Assembly: GCF_029227915.1 (NCBI RefSeq)
Contig: NC_079881.1
Span: forward strand, 29,303,501-29,367,500
From: Hydractinia symbiolongicarpus
Taxonomy: Eukaryota; Cnidaria; Hydrozoa; Anthoathecata; Hydractiniidae
Length of the DNA: 64,000 nucleotides
Reading direction: 5' to 3'
Shown piece by piece: positions 18,501 to 33,300 of this stretch; the first letter of the stretch is position 1; each line of letters begins with the position of its first letter. The position numbers were made by a program, and so were the translations under genes. The notes under the pieces were generated by a model. That model saw only the letters and a list, made by a program, of their open reading frames with translations. It did not search any database and was not told the origin of the DNA.

Positions 18501-21500
18501 AATGAGAAAAATGGACTCCAAGAAATAACATTCTTCTCAATTTGACATGATTGCCGGAACTCAGCGAATACACTTGGCGCTGTGGTAGCACTTCATTTAA
18601 AAACTTAGATTAATAAGTCATTATCGCGCGCTGAAGAAATAGCGACAGTTTCAAAAACTACATTTCATTGCCTTTCTAACGGTGTCAGTCCGTTTGAGTT
18701 ACAACTGTTGGGTCACATATTCGTACCAACATGTACTTAGTGATATTTTTCTCATATTACTAGGTTGCATCGCTTTTAACAGTGAAACGATTGACTGTGG
18801 GACTAAATTGAACTGATTTTGGACTGTGACCTTATAAATGCTATAAGTGAGCCAACTGGACTCCAACAAATAACATTCTTCTTAATTTGACGTAATTGCC
18901 GGACTCAGCGATTGCACTGGGCGCTGTGGTAGCGCTTTATTTAAAAGTTTAAATAAATCTGTCATTTTTTACTGTGGGACCAATCCTAGCCGTTATTGCG
19001 CGCTGAAGAAATAGCGACAGTTTCAAAAACTACATTTTATTGACTTTCTAACGGTGTCAGTCCGTTTGAGTTTCAACGCTGGCGTCACATATTCGTACCA
19101 ACATGTATTTAGCGATATTTTTTTTAATATTACTAGGTTGCATCGCTTTTAACAATGAAACGATTGACTGTGGCACTTATTTGAACTAACTTTGGACTGT
19201 GACCTAATAAATGTGATAAATGAGAAAATTGGACTCCAAGAAATAACATTCTTCTCAATTTGACATGATTGCCGGAACTCAGGGATTACACTGGGCGCTG
19301 TGGTACCACTTCATTTAAAAACTTAGATTAATAAGTCATTTTTTACTGTGGGACCAATCCCAGCCGCTATCGCGCGCTGAAGAAATAGCGACAGTTTCAA
19401 AAACTACATTTTATTGACTTTCTAATGGTGTCAGTCCGTTTGAGTTACAACGGTTGTGTCACATATTCGTACCAACATGTATTTAGCGATATTTTTTTTG
19501 ATATTACTAGGTTGCATCGCTTTTAACAATGAAACGATTGACTGTGGGACTTAGTTGAACTAACTTTGGACTGTGACCAAATAAATGTGATAAATGAGAA
19601 AATTGGACTCCAAGAAATAACATTCTTCTCAATTTGACATGATTGCCGGAACTCAGCGAATACACTTGGCGCTGTGGTAGCACTTCATTTAAAAACTTAG
19701 ATTAATAAGTCATTATCGCGCGCTGAAGAAATAGCGACAGTTTCAAAAACTACATTTCATTGCCTTTCTAACGGTGTCAGTCCGTTTGAGTTACAACGGT
19801 TGGGTCACATATTCGTACCAACATGTACTTAGCGATATTTTTCTCATATTACTAGGTTGCATCGCTTTTAACAGTGAAACGATTGACTGTGGGACTAAAT
19901 TGAACTGATTTTGGACTGTGACCTTATAAATGCTATAAGTGAGCCAACTGGACTCCAACAAATAACATTCTTCTTAATTTGACGTAATTGCCGGACTCAG
20001 CGATTGCACATGGCGCTGTGGTAGCGCTTTATTTAAAAGTTTAAATAAATCTGTCATTTTTTACTGTGGGACCAATCCTAGCCGTTATTGCGCGCTGAAG
20101 AAATAGCGACAGTTTCAAAAACTACATTTTATTGACTTTCTAACGGTGTCAGTCCGTTTGAGTTTCAACGCTGGCGTCTCATATTCGTACCAACATGTAT
20201 TTAGCGATATTTTTTTTGATATTACTAGGTTGCATCGCTTTTAACAATGAAACGATTGACTGTGGTACTTATTTGAACTAACTTTGGACTGTGACCTAAT
20301 AAATGTGATAAATGAGAAAATTGGACTCCAAGAAATAACATTCTTCTCAATTTGACATGATTGCCGGAACTCAGGGATTACACTGGGCGCTGTGGTACCA
20401 CTTCATTTAAAAACTTAGATTAATAAGTCATTTTTTACTGTGGGACCAATCCCAGCCGCTATCGCGCCCTGAAGAAATAGCGACAGTTTCAAAAACTACA
20501 TTTTATTGACTTTCTAATGGTGTCAGTCCGTTTGAGTTACAACGGTTGTGTCACATATTCGTACCAACATGTATTTAGCGATATTCTTTTTGATATTACT
20601 AGGTTGCATCGCTTTTAACAATGAAACGATTGACTGTGGGACTTAGTTGAACTAACTTTGGACTGTGACCAAATAAATGTGATAAATGAGAAAATTGGAC
20701 TCCAAGAAATAACATTCTTCTCAATTTGACATGATTGCCGGAACTCAGCGAATACACTTGGCGCTGTGGTAGCACTTCATTTAAAAACTTAGATTAATAA
20801 GTCATTATCGCGCGCTGAAGAAATAGCGACAGTTTCAAAAACTACATTTCATTGCCTTTCTAACAGTGTCAGTCCGTTTGAGTTACAACGGTTGGGTCAT
20901 ATATTCGTACCAACATGTACTTAGCGATATTTTTCTCATATTACTAGGTTGCATCGCTTTTAACAGTGAAACGATTGACCGTGGGACTAAATTGAACTGA
21001 TTTTGGACTGTGACCTTATAAATGCTATAAGTGAGCCAACTGGACTCCAACAAATAACATTCTTCTTAATTTGACGTAATTGGCGGACTCAGCGATTGCA
21101 CTGGGCGCTGTGGTAGCGCTTTATTTAAAAGTTTAAATAAATCTGTCATTTTTTACTGTGGGACCAATCCTAGCCGTTATTGCGCGCTGAAGAAATAGCG
21201 ACAGTTTCAAAAACTACATTTTATTGACTTTCTAACGGTGTCAGTCCGTTTGAGTTTCAACGCTGGCGTCACATACTCGTACCAACATGTATTTAGCGAT
21301 ATTTTTTTTGATATTACTAGGTTGCATCGCTTTTAACAATGAAACGATTGACTGTGGTACTTATTTGAACTAACTTTGGACTGTGACCTAATAAATGTGA
21401 TAAATGAGAAATATGGACTCCAAGAAATAACATTCTTCTCAATTTGACATGATTGCCGGAACTCAGGGATTACACTGGGCGCTGTGGTACCACTTCATTT

Positions 21501-23151
21501 AAAAACTTAGATTAATAAGTCATTTTTTACTGTGGGACAAATCCCAGCCGTTATCGCGCGCTGAAGAAATAGCGACAGTTTCAAAAACTACATTTTATTG
21601 ACTTTCTAATGGTGTCAGTCCGTTTGAGTTACAACGGTTGTGTCACATATTCGTACCAACATGTATTTAGCGATATTTTTTTTGATATTACTAGGTTGCA
21701 TCGCCTTTAACAATGAAACGATTGACTGTGGGACTTAGTTGAACTAACTTTGGACTGTGACCAAATAAATGTGATAAATGAGAAAATTGGACTCCAAGAA
21801 ATAACATTCTTCTCAATTTGACATGATTGCCGGAACTCAGCGAATACACTTGGCGCTGTGGTAGCACTTCATTTAAAAACTTAGATTAATAAGTCATTAT
21901 CGCGCGCTGAAGAAATAGCGACAGTTTCAAAAACTACATTTCATTGCCTTTCTAACGGTGTCAGTCCGTTTGAGTTACAACGGTTGGGTCACATATTCGT
22001 ACCAACATGTACTTAGTGATATTTTTCTCATATTACTAGGTTGCATCGCTTTTAACAGTGAAACGATTGACTGTGGGACTAAATTGAACTGATTTTGGAC
22101 TGTGACCTTATAAATGCTATAAGTGAGCCAACTGGACTCCAACAAATAACATTCTTCTTAATTTGACGTAATTGCCGGACTCAGCGATTGCACTGGGCGC
22201 TGTGGTAGCGCTTTATTTAAAAGTTTAAATAAATCTGTCATTTTTTACTGTGGGACCAATCCTAGCCGTTATTGCGCGCTGAAGAAATAGCGACAGTTTC
22301 AAAAACTACATTTTATTGACTTTCTAACGGTGTCAGTCCGTTTGAGTTTCAACGCTGGCGTCACATATTCGTACCAACATGTATTTAGCGATATGTTTTT
22401 TGATATTACTAGGTTGCATCGCTTTTAACAATGAAACGATTGACTGTGGTACTTATTTGAACTAACTTTGGACTGTGACCTAATAAATGTGATAAATGAG
22501 AAAATTGGACTCCAAGAAATAACATTCTTCTCAATTTGACATGATTGCCGGAACTCAGGGATTACACTGGGCGCTGTGGTACCGCTTCATTTAAAAACTT
22601 AGATTAATAAGTCATTTTTTACTGTGGGACCAATCCCAGCCGCTATCGCGCGCTGAAGAAATAGCCACAGTTTCAAAAACTACATTTTATTGACTTTCTA
22701 ATGGTGTCAGTCCGTTTGAGTTACAACGGTTGTGTCACATATTCGTACCAACATGTATTTAGCGATATTTTTTTTGATATTACTAGGTTGCATCGCTTTT
22801 AACAATGAAACGATTGACTGTGGGACTTAGTTGAACTAACTTTGGACTGTGACCAAATAAATATGATAAATGAGAAAATTGGACTCCAAGAAATAACATT
22901 CTTCTCAATTTGACATGATTGCCGGAACTCAGCGAATACACTTGGCGCTGTGGTAGCACTTCATTTAAAAACTTAGATTAATAAGTCATTATCGCGCGCT
23001 GAAGAAATAGCGACAGTTTCAAAAACTACATTTCATTGCCTTTCTAACGGTGTCAGTCCGTTTGAGTTACAACGGTTGGGTCACATATTCGTACCAACAC
23101 GTACTTAGTGATATTTTTCTCATATTACTAGGTTGCATCGCTTTTAACAGT
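15509..23151 (+). repeat. Trimeric higher-order repeat, 1092 bp, seven consecutive copies
   Basis: Copies start at 15509, 16601, 17693, 18784, 19876, 20968 and 22060, and a further start is at 23152. Spacing is 1092 bp (once 1091). Each copy is an A unit of about 373 bp (CTAAATTGAACTGATTTTGG, GCTATAAGTGAGCC), a B unit of about 374 bp (GTGGTACTTATTTG, CAGGGATTAC, GGTACCAC), and a short unit of 345 bp (CTTAGTTGAAC, ACCAAATAAATG, GCGAATACACTTGG). Copies differ only by scattered single bases. This is the most regular part of the array and resembles locally homogenised centromeric satellite. Confidence 0.93.
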
Positions 23152-26100
23152 GAAACGATTGACTGTGGGACTAAATTGAACTGATTTTCGACTGTGACCT
23201 TATAAATGCTATAAGTGAGCCAACTGGACTCCAACAAATAACATTCTTCTTAATTTGACGTAATTGCCGGAACTCAGGGATTACACTGGGCGCTGTGGTA
23301 CCACTTCATTTAAAAACTTAGATTAATAAGTCATTTTTTACTGTGGGACCAATCCTAGCCGTTATTGCGCGCTGAAGAAATAGCGACAGTTTCAAAAACT
23401 ACATTTTATTGACTTTCTAACGGTGTCAGTCCGTTTGAGTTTCAACGCTGGCGTCACATATTCGTACCAACATGTATTTAGCGATATTTTTTTTGATATT
23501 ACTAGGTTGCATCGCTTTTAACTTTTGAGTTACAACGGTTGGGTCGCATACTCGTACCAACATGTATTTAGCGCTATTTTTCTAATTCTACTAGGTTGCA
23601 TCGCTTTTAACTATGAAACGATTGACTGTGGGACTTATTTGAACTAACTTTGGACTGTCACCTGATAAATGTGATAAAGAAGACAATTGGACTCCAAGAA
23701 ATAACATTCTTCTTAATTTGACATGATTGCCGAAACTCAGCGATTACACTGGGCGCTGTGGTAGCGCTTCATTTAAAAGTTTAGATAAATAAGTCATGCT
23801 TTTCTGTGGGACCAATCCTAGACGTTATCGCGCGCTGAAGAACTATCGACAGTTTCATAAACTACATTTCATTGACTTTCTAACGGTGTCAGTCCGTTTG
23901 AGTTACAACGGTTGGGTCACATATTTGTACCAACATGTATTTAGCGATATTTTTGTTTAAAATTACTAGCTTGCATCGCTTTTAACAATGAAACAAATGA
24001 TTGTGGGACTTAATTGAACAAACTTTGGACTGTGACCTGATAAATGTGATAAATGAGCCAACTGGACTCCAACAAATAACATTCTTCTTAATTTGACGTA
24101 ATTGCCGAACTCAGCGATTGCACTGGGCGCTGTGGTAGCGCTTTATTTAAAAGTTTAAATAAATCTGTCATTTTTTACTGTGGGACCAATCCTAGCCGTT
24201 ATTGCGCGCTGAAGAAATAGCGACAGTTTCAAAAACTACATTTTATTGATTTTCTAACGGTGTCAGTCCGTTTGAGTTTCAACGCTGGCGTCACATATTC
24301 GTACCAACATGTATTTAGCGATATTTTTTTTGATATTACTAGGTTGCATCGCTTTTAACAATGAAACGATTGACTGTGGTACTTATTTGAACTAACTTTG
24401 GACTGTGACCTAATAAATGTGATAAATGAGAAAATTGGACTCCAAGAAATAACATTCTTCTCAATTTGACATGATTGGCGGAACTCAGGGATTACACTGG
24501 GCGCTGTGGTACCACTTCATTTAAAAACTTAGATTAATAAGTCATTTTTTACTGTGGGACCAATCCCAGCCGTTATCGGGCGCTGAAGAAATAGCGACAG
24601 TTTCAAAAACTACATTTTATTGACTTTCTAATGGTGTCAGTCCGTTTGAGTTACAACGGTTGTGTCACATATTCGTACCAACATGTATTTAGCCATATTT
24701 TTTTTGATATTACTAGGTTGCATCGCTTTTAACAATGAAACGATTGACTGTGGGACTTAGTTGAACTAACTTTGGACTGTGACCTAATAAATGTGATAAA
24801 TGAGAAAATTGGACTCCAAGAAATAACATTCTTCTTAATTTGACGTAATTGCCGGAACTCAGGGATTACACTGGGCGCTGTGGTACCACTTCATTTAAAA
24901 ACTTAGATTAATAAGTCATTTTTTACTGTGGGACCAATCCTAGCCGTTATTGCGCGCTGAAGAAATAGCGACAGTTTCAAAAACTACATTTTATTGACTT
25001 TCTAACGGTGTCAGTCCGTTTGAGTTTCAACGCTGGCGTCACATATTTGTACCAACATGTATTTAGCGATATTTTTTTTGATATTACTAGGTTGCATCGC
25101 TTTTAACAATAAAACGATTGACTGTGGGACTTAGTTGAACTAACTTTGGACTGTGACCAAATAAATGTGATAAATGAGAAAATTGGACTCCAAGAAATAA
25201 CATTCTTCTCAATTTGACATGATTGCCGGATCTCAGCAAATACACTTGGCGCTGTGGTAGCACTTCATTTAAAAACTTAGATTAATAAGTCATTATCGCG
25301 CGCTGAAGAAATAGCGACAGTTTCAAAAACTACATTTCATTGCCTTTCTAACGGTGTCAGTCCGTTTGAGTTACAACGGTTGGGTCACATATTCGTACCA
25401 ACATGTACTTAGTGATATTTTTCTCATATTACTAGGTTGCATCGCTTATAACAGTGAAACGATTGACTGTGGGACTAAATTGAACTGATTTTGGACTGTG
25501 ACCTTATAAATGCTATAAGTGAGCCAACTGGACTCCAACAAATAACATTCTTCTTAATTTGACGTAATTGCCGGACTCAGCGATTGCACTGGGCGCTGTG
25601 GTAGCGCTTTATTTAAAAGTTTAAATAAATCTGTCATTTTTTACTGTGGGACCAATCCTAGCCGTTATTGCGCGCTGAAGAAATAGCGACAGTTTCAAAA
25701 ACTACATTTTATTGAATTTCTAACGGTGTCAGTCCGTTTGAGTTTCAACGCTGGCGTCACATATTCGTACCAACATGTATTTAGCGATATTTTTTTTGAT
25801 ATTACTAGGTTGCATCGCTTTTAACTTTTGAGTTACAACGGTTGGGTCGCATACTCGTACCAACATGTATTTAGCGCTATTTTTCTAATTCTACTAGGTT
25901 GCATCGCTTTTAACTATGAAACGATTGACTGTGGGACTTATTTGAACTAACTTTGGACTGTCACCTGATAAATGTGATAAAGGAGACAATTGGACTCCAA
26001 GAAATAACATTCTTCTTAATTTGACATGATTGCCGAAACTCAGCGATTACACTGGGCGCTGTGGTAGCGCTTCATTTAAAAGTTTAGATAAATAAGTCAT

Positions 26101-27090
26101 GCTTTACTGTGGGACCAATCCTAGACGTTATCGCGCGCTGAAGAACTATCGACAGTTTCATAAACTACATTTCATTGACTTTCTAACGGTGTCAGTCCGT
26201 TTGAGTTACAACGGTTGGGTCACATATTTGTACCAACATGTATTTAGCAATATTTTTGTTTAAAATTACTAGCTTGCATCGCTTTTAACAATGAAACAAA
26301 TGATTGTGGGACTTAATTGAACAAACTTTGGACTGTGACCTGATAAATGTGATAAATGAGCCAACTGGATTCCAACAAATAACATTCTTCTTAATTTGAC
26401 GTAATTGCCGAACTCAGCGATTGCACTGGGCGCTGTGGTAGCGCTTTATTTAAAAGTTTAAATAAATCTGTCATTTTTTACTGTGGGACCAATCCTAGCC
26501 GTTATTGCGCGCTGAAGAAATAGCGACAGTTTCAAAAACTACATTTTATTGATTTTCTAACGGTGTCAGTCCGTTTGAGTTTCAACGCTGGCGTCACATA
26601 TTCGTACCAACATGTATTTAGCGATATTTTTTTTGATATTACTAGGTTGCATCGCTTTTAACAATGAAACGATTGACTGTGGTACTTATTTGAACTAACT
26701 TTGGACTGTGACCTAATAAATGTGATAAATGAGAAAATTGGACTCCAAGAAATAACATTCTTCTCAATTTGACATGATTGGCGGAACTCAGGGATTACAC
26801 TGGGCGCTGTGGTACCACTTCATTTAAAAACTTAGATTAATAAGTCATTTTTTACTGTGGGACCAATCCCAGCCGTTATCGGGCGCTGAAGAAATAGCGA
26901 CAGTTTCAAAAACTACATTTTTTTGACTTTCTAATGGTGTCAGTCCGTTTGAGTTACAACGGTTGTGTCACATATTCGTACCAACATGTATTTAGCCATA
27001 TTTTTTTGATATTACTAGGTTGCATCGCTTTTAACAATGAAACGATTGACTGTGGGACTTAGTTGAACTAACTTTGGACTGTGACCAAAT
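23152..27090 (+). repeat. 2304-bp tandem duplication containing a broken monomer junction
   Basis: The stretch 23152-25455 is repeated from 25456 to about 27090. Both copies carry the same junction, where a unit end (GCTTTTAAC) is joined directly to the middle of another unit (TTTTGAGTTACAACGG) at 23522 and 25825. The junction therefore arose once and was then duplicated. After it, both copies continue with a unit (23615, 25918) and a GAAACAAATG unit (23990, 26293). Confidence 0.85.
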
Positions 27091-27383
27091 AAATGTGATA
27101 AATGAGAAAATTGGACTCCAAGAAATAACATTCTTCTCAATTTGACATGATTGCCGGAACTCAGCGATTACACTGGGCGCTGCGGTAGCTCTTCATTTAA
27201 AAACTTAGATTAATAAGTCATTATCGCGCGCTGAAGAAATAGCGGCAGTTTCAAAAACTACATTTCATTGACTTTCTAACGGTGTCAGTCCGCTTGAGTT
27301 GCGACGGTTTGGTCGCATATTCGTACCAACATGTATTTAGCGCTATTTTTCTAATACTACTAGGTTGCATCGCTTTTAACTAT

Positions 27384-30300
27384 GAAACGATTGACTGTGG
27401 GACTTATTTGAACTAACTTTGGACTGTCACCTGATAAATGTGATAAAGGAGACAATTGGACTCCAAGAAATAACATTCTTCTTAATTTGACATGATTGCC
27501 GAAACTCAGCGATTACACTGGGCGCTGTGGTAGCGCTTCATATAAAAGTTTAGATAAATAAGTCATGCTTTACTGTGGGACCAATCCTAGACGTTATCGC
27601 GCGTTGAAGAACTATCGACAGTTTCATAAACTACATTTCATTGACTTTCTTACGGTGTCAGTCCGTTTGAGTTACAACGGTTGGGTCACATATTCGTACC
27701 AACATGTATTTAGCGATATTTTTGTTTAAAATTACTAGCTTGCATCGCTTTTAACAATGAAACAAATGATTGTGGGACTTAATTGAACAAACTTTGGACT
27801 GTGACCTGATAAATGTGATAAATGAGACAATTGGACTCCAAGAAATAACATTCTTCTTAATTTGACGTGATTGCCAGAACTCAGCGATTACACTGGGCGC
27901 TGTTGTAGCGCTTTATTTAAAAATTTGGATAAATAAGTCATCATTTACTGTGGAACCAATCCTATCCCTTATCGAGCGCTGAAGAAATAGCGACAGTTTC
28001 AAAAACTACATTTCATTGACTTTCTAACAGTGTCAGTCCGTTTGAGTTACAACGGTTTGGTCACCTATTCGTACCAACATGTATTTAGCGCTATTTTTCT
28101 GATATTACTAAGTTGCATCGCTTTTAACTATGAAACGATTGACTGTGGGACTTGATTGAACTAACTTTGGACTGTGACCTAATAAATGTGATAAATGAGA
28201 AAATTAGACTCCAAGAAATAACATTCTTCTCAATTTGACATGATTGCCGGAACTCAGCGATTACACTGGGCGCTGTGGTAGCACTTCTTTAAACACTTAG
28301 ATAAATAAGTCATTTTTTACTGTGGGACCAATCCCAGCCGTTATCTCCCGCTGAGGAAATAGCGACAGTTTCAAAAACTATATTTTATTGACTTTCTAAT
28401 GGTGTCAGTCCGTTTGAGTTACAACGGTTGTGTCACATATTCGTACCAACATGTATTTAGCGATATTTTTTTTATATTACTAGGTTGCATCGCTTTTAAC
28501 AATGAAACGATTGACTGTGGGACTTAGTTGAACTAACTTTTTACTGTGACCTAATGAATGTGATAAATGAGAAAATTGGACTCCAAGAAATAACATTCTT
28601 CTCAATTTGACATGATTGCCGGAACTCAGCGATTACACTGGGCGGTGTGGTAGCACTTCATTTAAAAACTTAGATTAATAAGTCATTATCGCGCGCTGAA
28701 GAAATAGCGACAGTTTCAAAAACTACATTTCATTGACTTTCTAACGGTGTCAGTCCGTTTAAGTTACGACGGTTTGGTCGCATACTCGTACCAACATGTA
28801 TTTAGCGCTATTTTTCTAATATTACTAGGTTGCATCGCTTTTAACTATGAAACGATTGACTGTGGGACTTATTTGAACTAACTTTGGACTATCACCTGAT
28901 AAATGTGATAAAGGAGACAATTGGACTCCAAGAAATAACATTCTTCTTAATTTGACATGATTGCCGAAACTTAGCGATTACACTGGGCGCTGTGGTAGCG
29001 CTTCATTTAAAAATTTAGATAAATAAGTCATGCTTTACTGTGGGACCAATCCTAGACGTTATCGCGCGATGAAGAACTATCGACAGTTTCATAAACTACA
29101 TTTCATTGACTTTCTAACGGTGTCAGTCCGTTTGAGTTACAACGGTTGGGTCACATATTCGTACCAACATGTATTTCGCGATATTTTTGTTTAAAATTAC
29201 TAGCTTGCATCGCTTTTAACAATGAAACAAATGATTGTGGGACTTAATTGAACAAACTTTGGACTGTGACCTGATAAATGTGATAAATGAGACAATTGGA
29301 CTCCAAGAAATAACATTCTTCTTAATTTGACGTTATTGCCAGAACTCAGCGATTACACTGGGCGCTGTTATAGCGCTTCATTTAAAAATTTGGATAAATA
29401 AGTCATCATTTACTGTGGAACCAATCCTATCCCTTATCGAGCGCTGAAGAAATAGCGACAGTTTCAAAAACTACATTACATTGACTTTCTAACGGTGTCA
29501 GTCCGTTTGAGTTACAACGGTTTGGTCACCTATTCGTACCAACATGTATTTAGCGCTATTTTTCTGATATTACTGAGTTGCATCGCTTTTAACTATAACT
29601 ATGAAACGATTGACTGTGGGACTTAATTGAACTAACTTTGGACTGTGACCTAATAAATGTGATAAATGAGAAAATTAGACTCCAAGAAATAACATTCTTC
29701 TCAATTTGACATGATTGCCGGAACTCAGCGATCACACTGGGCGCTGTGGTAGCACTTCTTTAAACACTTAGATAAATAAGTCATTTTTTACTGTGGGACC
29801 AATCCCAGCCGTTATCGCGCGCTGAAGAAATAGCGACAGTTTCAAAAACTATATTTTATTGACTTTCTAATGGTGTCAGTCCGTTTGAGTTACAACGGTT
29901 GTGTCACATATTCGTACCAACATGTATTTAGCGATATTTTTTTGATATTACTAGGTTGCATCGCTTTTAACAATGAAACGATTGACTGTGGGACTTACTT
30001 GAACTAACTTTGGACTGTGACCTAATAAATGTGATAAATGAGAAAATTGAACTCCAAGAAATAACATTCTTCTCAATTTGACATGATTGCCGGAACTCAG
30101 CGATTACACTGGGCGCTGTGGTAGCACTTCATTTAAAAACTTCGATTAATAAGTCATTATCGCGCGCTGAAGAAATAGCGACAGTTTCAAAAACTACATT
30201 TCATTGACTTTCTAACGGTGTCAGTCCGTTTAAGTTACGACGGTTTGGTCGCATACTCGTACCAACATGTATTTAGCGCTATTTTTCTAATATTACTAGG

Positions 30301-33300
30301 TTGCATCGCTTTTAACTATGAAACGATTGACTGTGGGACTTATTTGAACTAACTTTGGACTGTCACCTGATAAATGTGATAAAGGAGACAATTGGACTCC
30401 AAGGAATAACATTCTTCTTAATTTGACATGATTGCCGAAACTCAGCGATTACACTGGGCGCTGTGGTAGCGCTTCATTTAAAAATTTAGATAAATAAGTC
30501 ATGCTTTACTGTGGGACCAATCCTAGACGTTATCGTGCGCTGAAGAACTATCGACAGTTTCATAAACTACATTTCATTGACTTTCTAACGGTGTCAGTCC
30601 GTTTGAGTTACAACGGTTGGGTCACATATTCGTACCAACATGTATTTAGCGATATTTTTGTTTAAAATTACTAGCTTGCATCGCTTTTAACAATGAAACG
30701 ATTGACTGTGGGACTTAGTTGAACTAACTTTGGACTGTGACCTAATAAATGTGATAAATGAGAAAATTGGACTCCAAGAAATAACATTCTTCTCAATTTG
30801 ACATGATTGCCGGAACTCAGCGATTACACTGGGCGCTGTGGTAGCACTTCATTTAAAAACTTAGATTAATAAGTCATTATCGCGCGCTGAAGAAATAGCG
30901 ACAGTTTCAAAAACTACATTTCATTGACTTTCTAACGGTGTCAGTCCGTTTAAGTTACGACGGTTTGGTCGCATACTCGTACCAACATGTATTTAGCGCT
31001 ATTTTTCTAATATTACTAGGTTGCATCGCTTTTAACTATGAAACGATTGACTGTGGGACTTATTTGAACTAACTTTGGACTGTCACCTGATAAATGTGAT
31101 AAAGGAGACAATTGGACTCCAAGAAATAACATTCTTCTTAATTTGACATGATTGCCGAAACTCAGCGATTACACTGGGCGCTGTGGTAGCGCTTCATTTA
31201 AAAATTTAGATAAATAAGTCATGCTTTACTGTGGGACCAATCCTAGACGTTATCGCGCGCTGAAGAACTATCGACAGTTTCATAAACTACATTTCATTGA
31301 CTTTCTAACGGTGTCAGTCCGTTTGAGTTACAACGGTTGGGTCACATATTCGTACCAACATGTATTTAGCGATATTTTTGTTTAAAATTACTAGCTTGCA
31401 TCGCTTTTAACAATGAAACAAATGATTGTGGGACTTAATTGAACAAACTTTGGACTGTGACCTGATAAATGTGATAATTGAGACAATTGGACTCCAAGAA
31501 ATAACATTCTTCTTAATTTGACGTGATTGCCAGAACTCAGCGATTACACTGGGCGCTGTTGTAGCGCTTTATTTAAAAATTTGGATAAATAAGTCATCAT
31601 TTACTGTGGAACCAATCCTATCCCTTATCGAGCGCTGAAGAAATAGCGACAGTTTCAAAAACTACATTTCATTGACTTTCTAACAGTGTCAGTCCGTTTG
31701 AGTTACAACGGTTTGGTCACCTATTCGTACCAACATGTATTTAGCGCTATTTTTCTGATATTACTAAGTTGCATCGCTTTTAACTATGAAACGATTGACT
31801 GTGGGACTTGATTGAACTAACTTTGGACTGTGACCTAATAAATGTGATAAATGAGAAAATTAGACTCCAAGAAATAACATTCTTCTCAATTTGACATGAT
31901 TGCCGGAACTCAGCGATTACACTGGGCGCTGTGGTAGCACTTCTTTAAACACTTAGATAAATAAGTCATTTTTTACTGTGGGACCAATCCCAGCCGTTAT
32001 CTCCCGCTGAGGAAATAGCGACAGTTTCAAAAACTATATTTTATTGACTTTCTAATGGTGTCAGTCCGTTTGAGTTACAACGGTTGTGTCACATATTCGT
32101 ACCAACATGTATTTAGCGATATTTTTTTTATATTACTAGGTTGCATCGCTTTTAACAATGAAACGATTGACTGTGGGACTTAGTTGAACTAACTTTTTAC
32201 TGTGACCTAATGAATGTGATAAATGAGAAAATTGGACTCCAAGAAATAACATTCTTCTCAATTTGACATGATTGCCGGAACTCAGCGATTACACTGGGCG
32301 GTGTGGTAGCACTTCATTTAAAAACTTAGATTAATAAGTCATTATCGCGCGCTGAAGAAATAGCGACAGTTTCAAAAACTACATTTCATTGACTTTCTAA
32401 CGGTGTCAGTCCGTTTAAGTTACGACGGTTTGGTCGCATACTCGTACCAACATGTATTTAGCGCTAATTTTCTAATATTACTAGGTTGCATCGCTTTTAA
32501 CTATGAAACGATTGACTGTGGGACTTATTTGAACTAACTTTGGACTATCACCTGATAAATGTGATAAAGGAGACAATTGGACTCCAAGAAATAACATTCT
32601 TCTTAATTTGACATGATTGCCGAAACTTAGCGATTACACTGGGCGCTGTGGTAGCGCTTCATTTAAAAATTTAGATAAATAAGTCATGCTTTACTGTGGG
32701 ACCAATCCTAGACGTTATCGCGCGCTGAAGAACTATCGACAGTTTCATAAACTACATTTCATTGACTTTCTAACGGTGTCAGTCCGTTTGAGTTACAACG
32801 GTTGGGTCACATATTCGTACCAACATGTATTTCGCGATATTTTTGTTTAAAATTACTAGCTTGCATCGCTTTTAACAATGAAACAAATGATTGTGGGACT
32901 TAATTGAACAAACTTTGGACTGTGACCTGACAAATGTGATAAATGAGACAATTGGACTCCAAGAAATAACATTCTTCTTAATTTGACGTTATTGCCAGAA
33001 CTCAGCGATTACACTGGGCGCTGTTATAGCGCTTCATTTAAAAATTTGGATAAATAAGTCATCATTTACTGTGGAACCAATCCTATCCCTTATCGAGCGC
33101 TGAAGAAATAGCGACAGTTTCAAAAACTACATTACATTGACTTTCTAACGGTGTCAGTCCGTTTGAGTTACAACGGTTTGGTCACCTATTCGTACCAACA
33201 TGTATTTAGCGCTATTTTTCTGATATTACTGAGTTGCATCGCTTTTAACTATAACTATGAAACGATTGACTGTGGGACTTAATTGAACTAACTTTGGACT

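Noticed and set aside
15509-23151. CRISPR-like array
   Set aside because: The repeats are contiguous 345-374-bp units with no unique spacers, in a eukaryotic setting.
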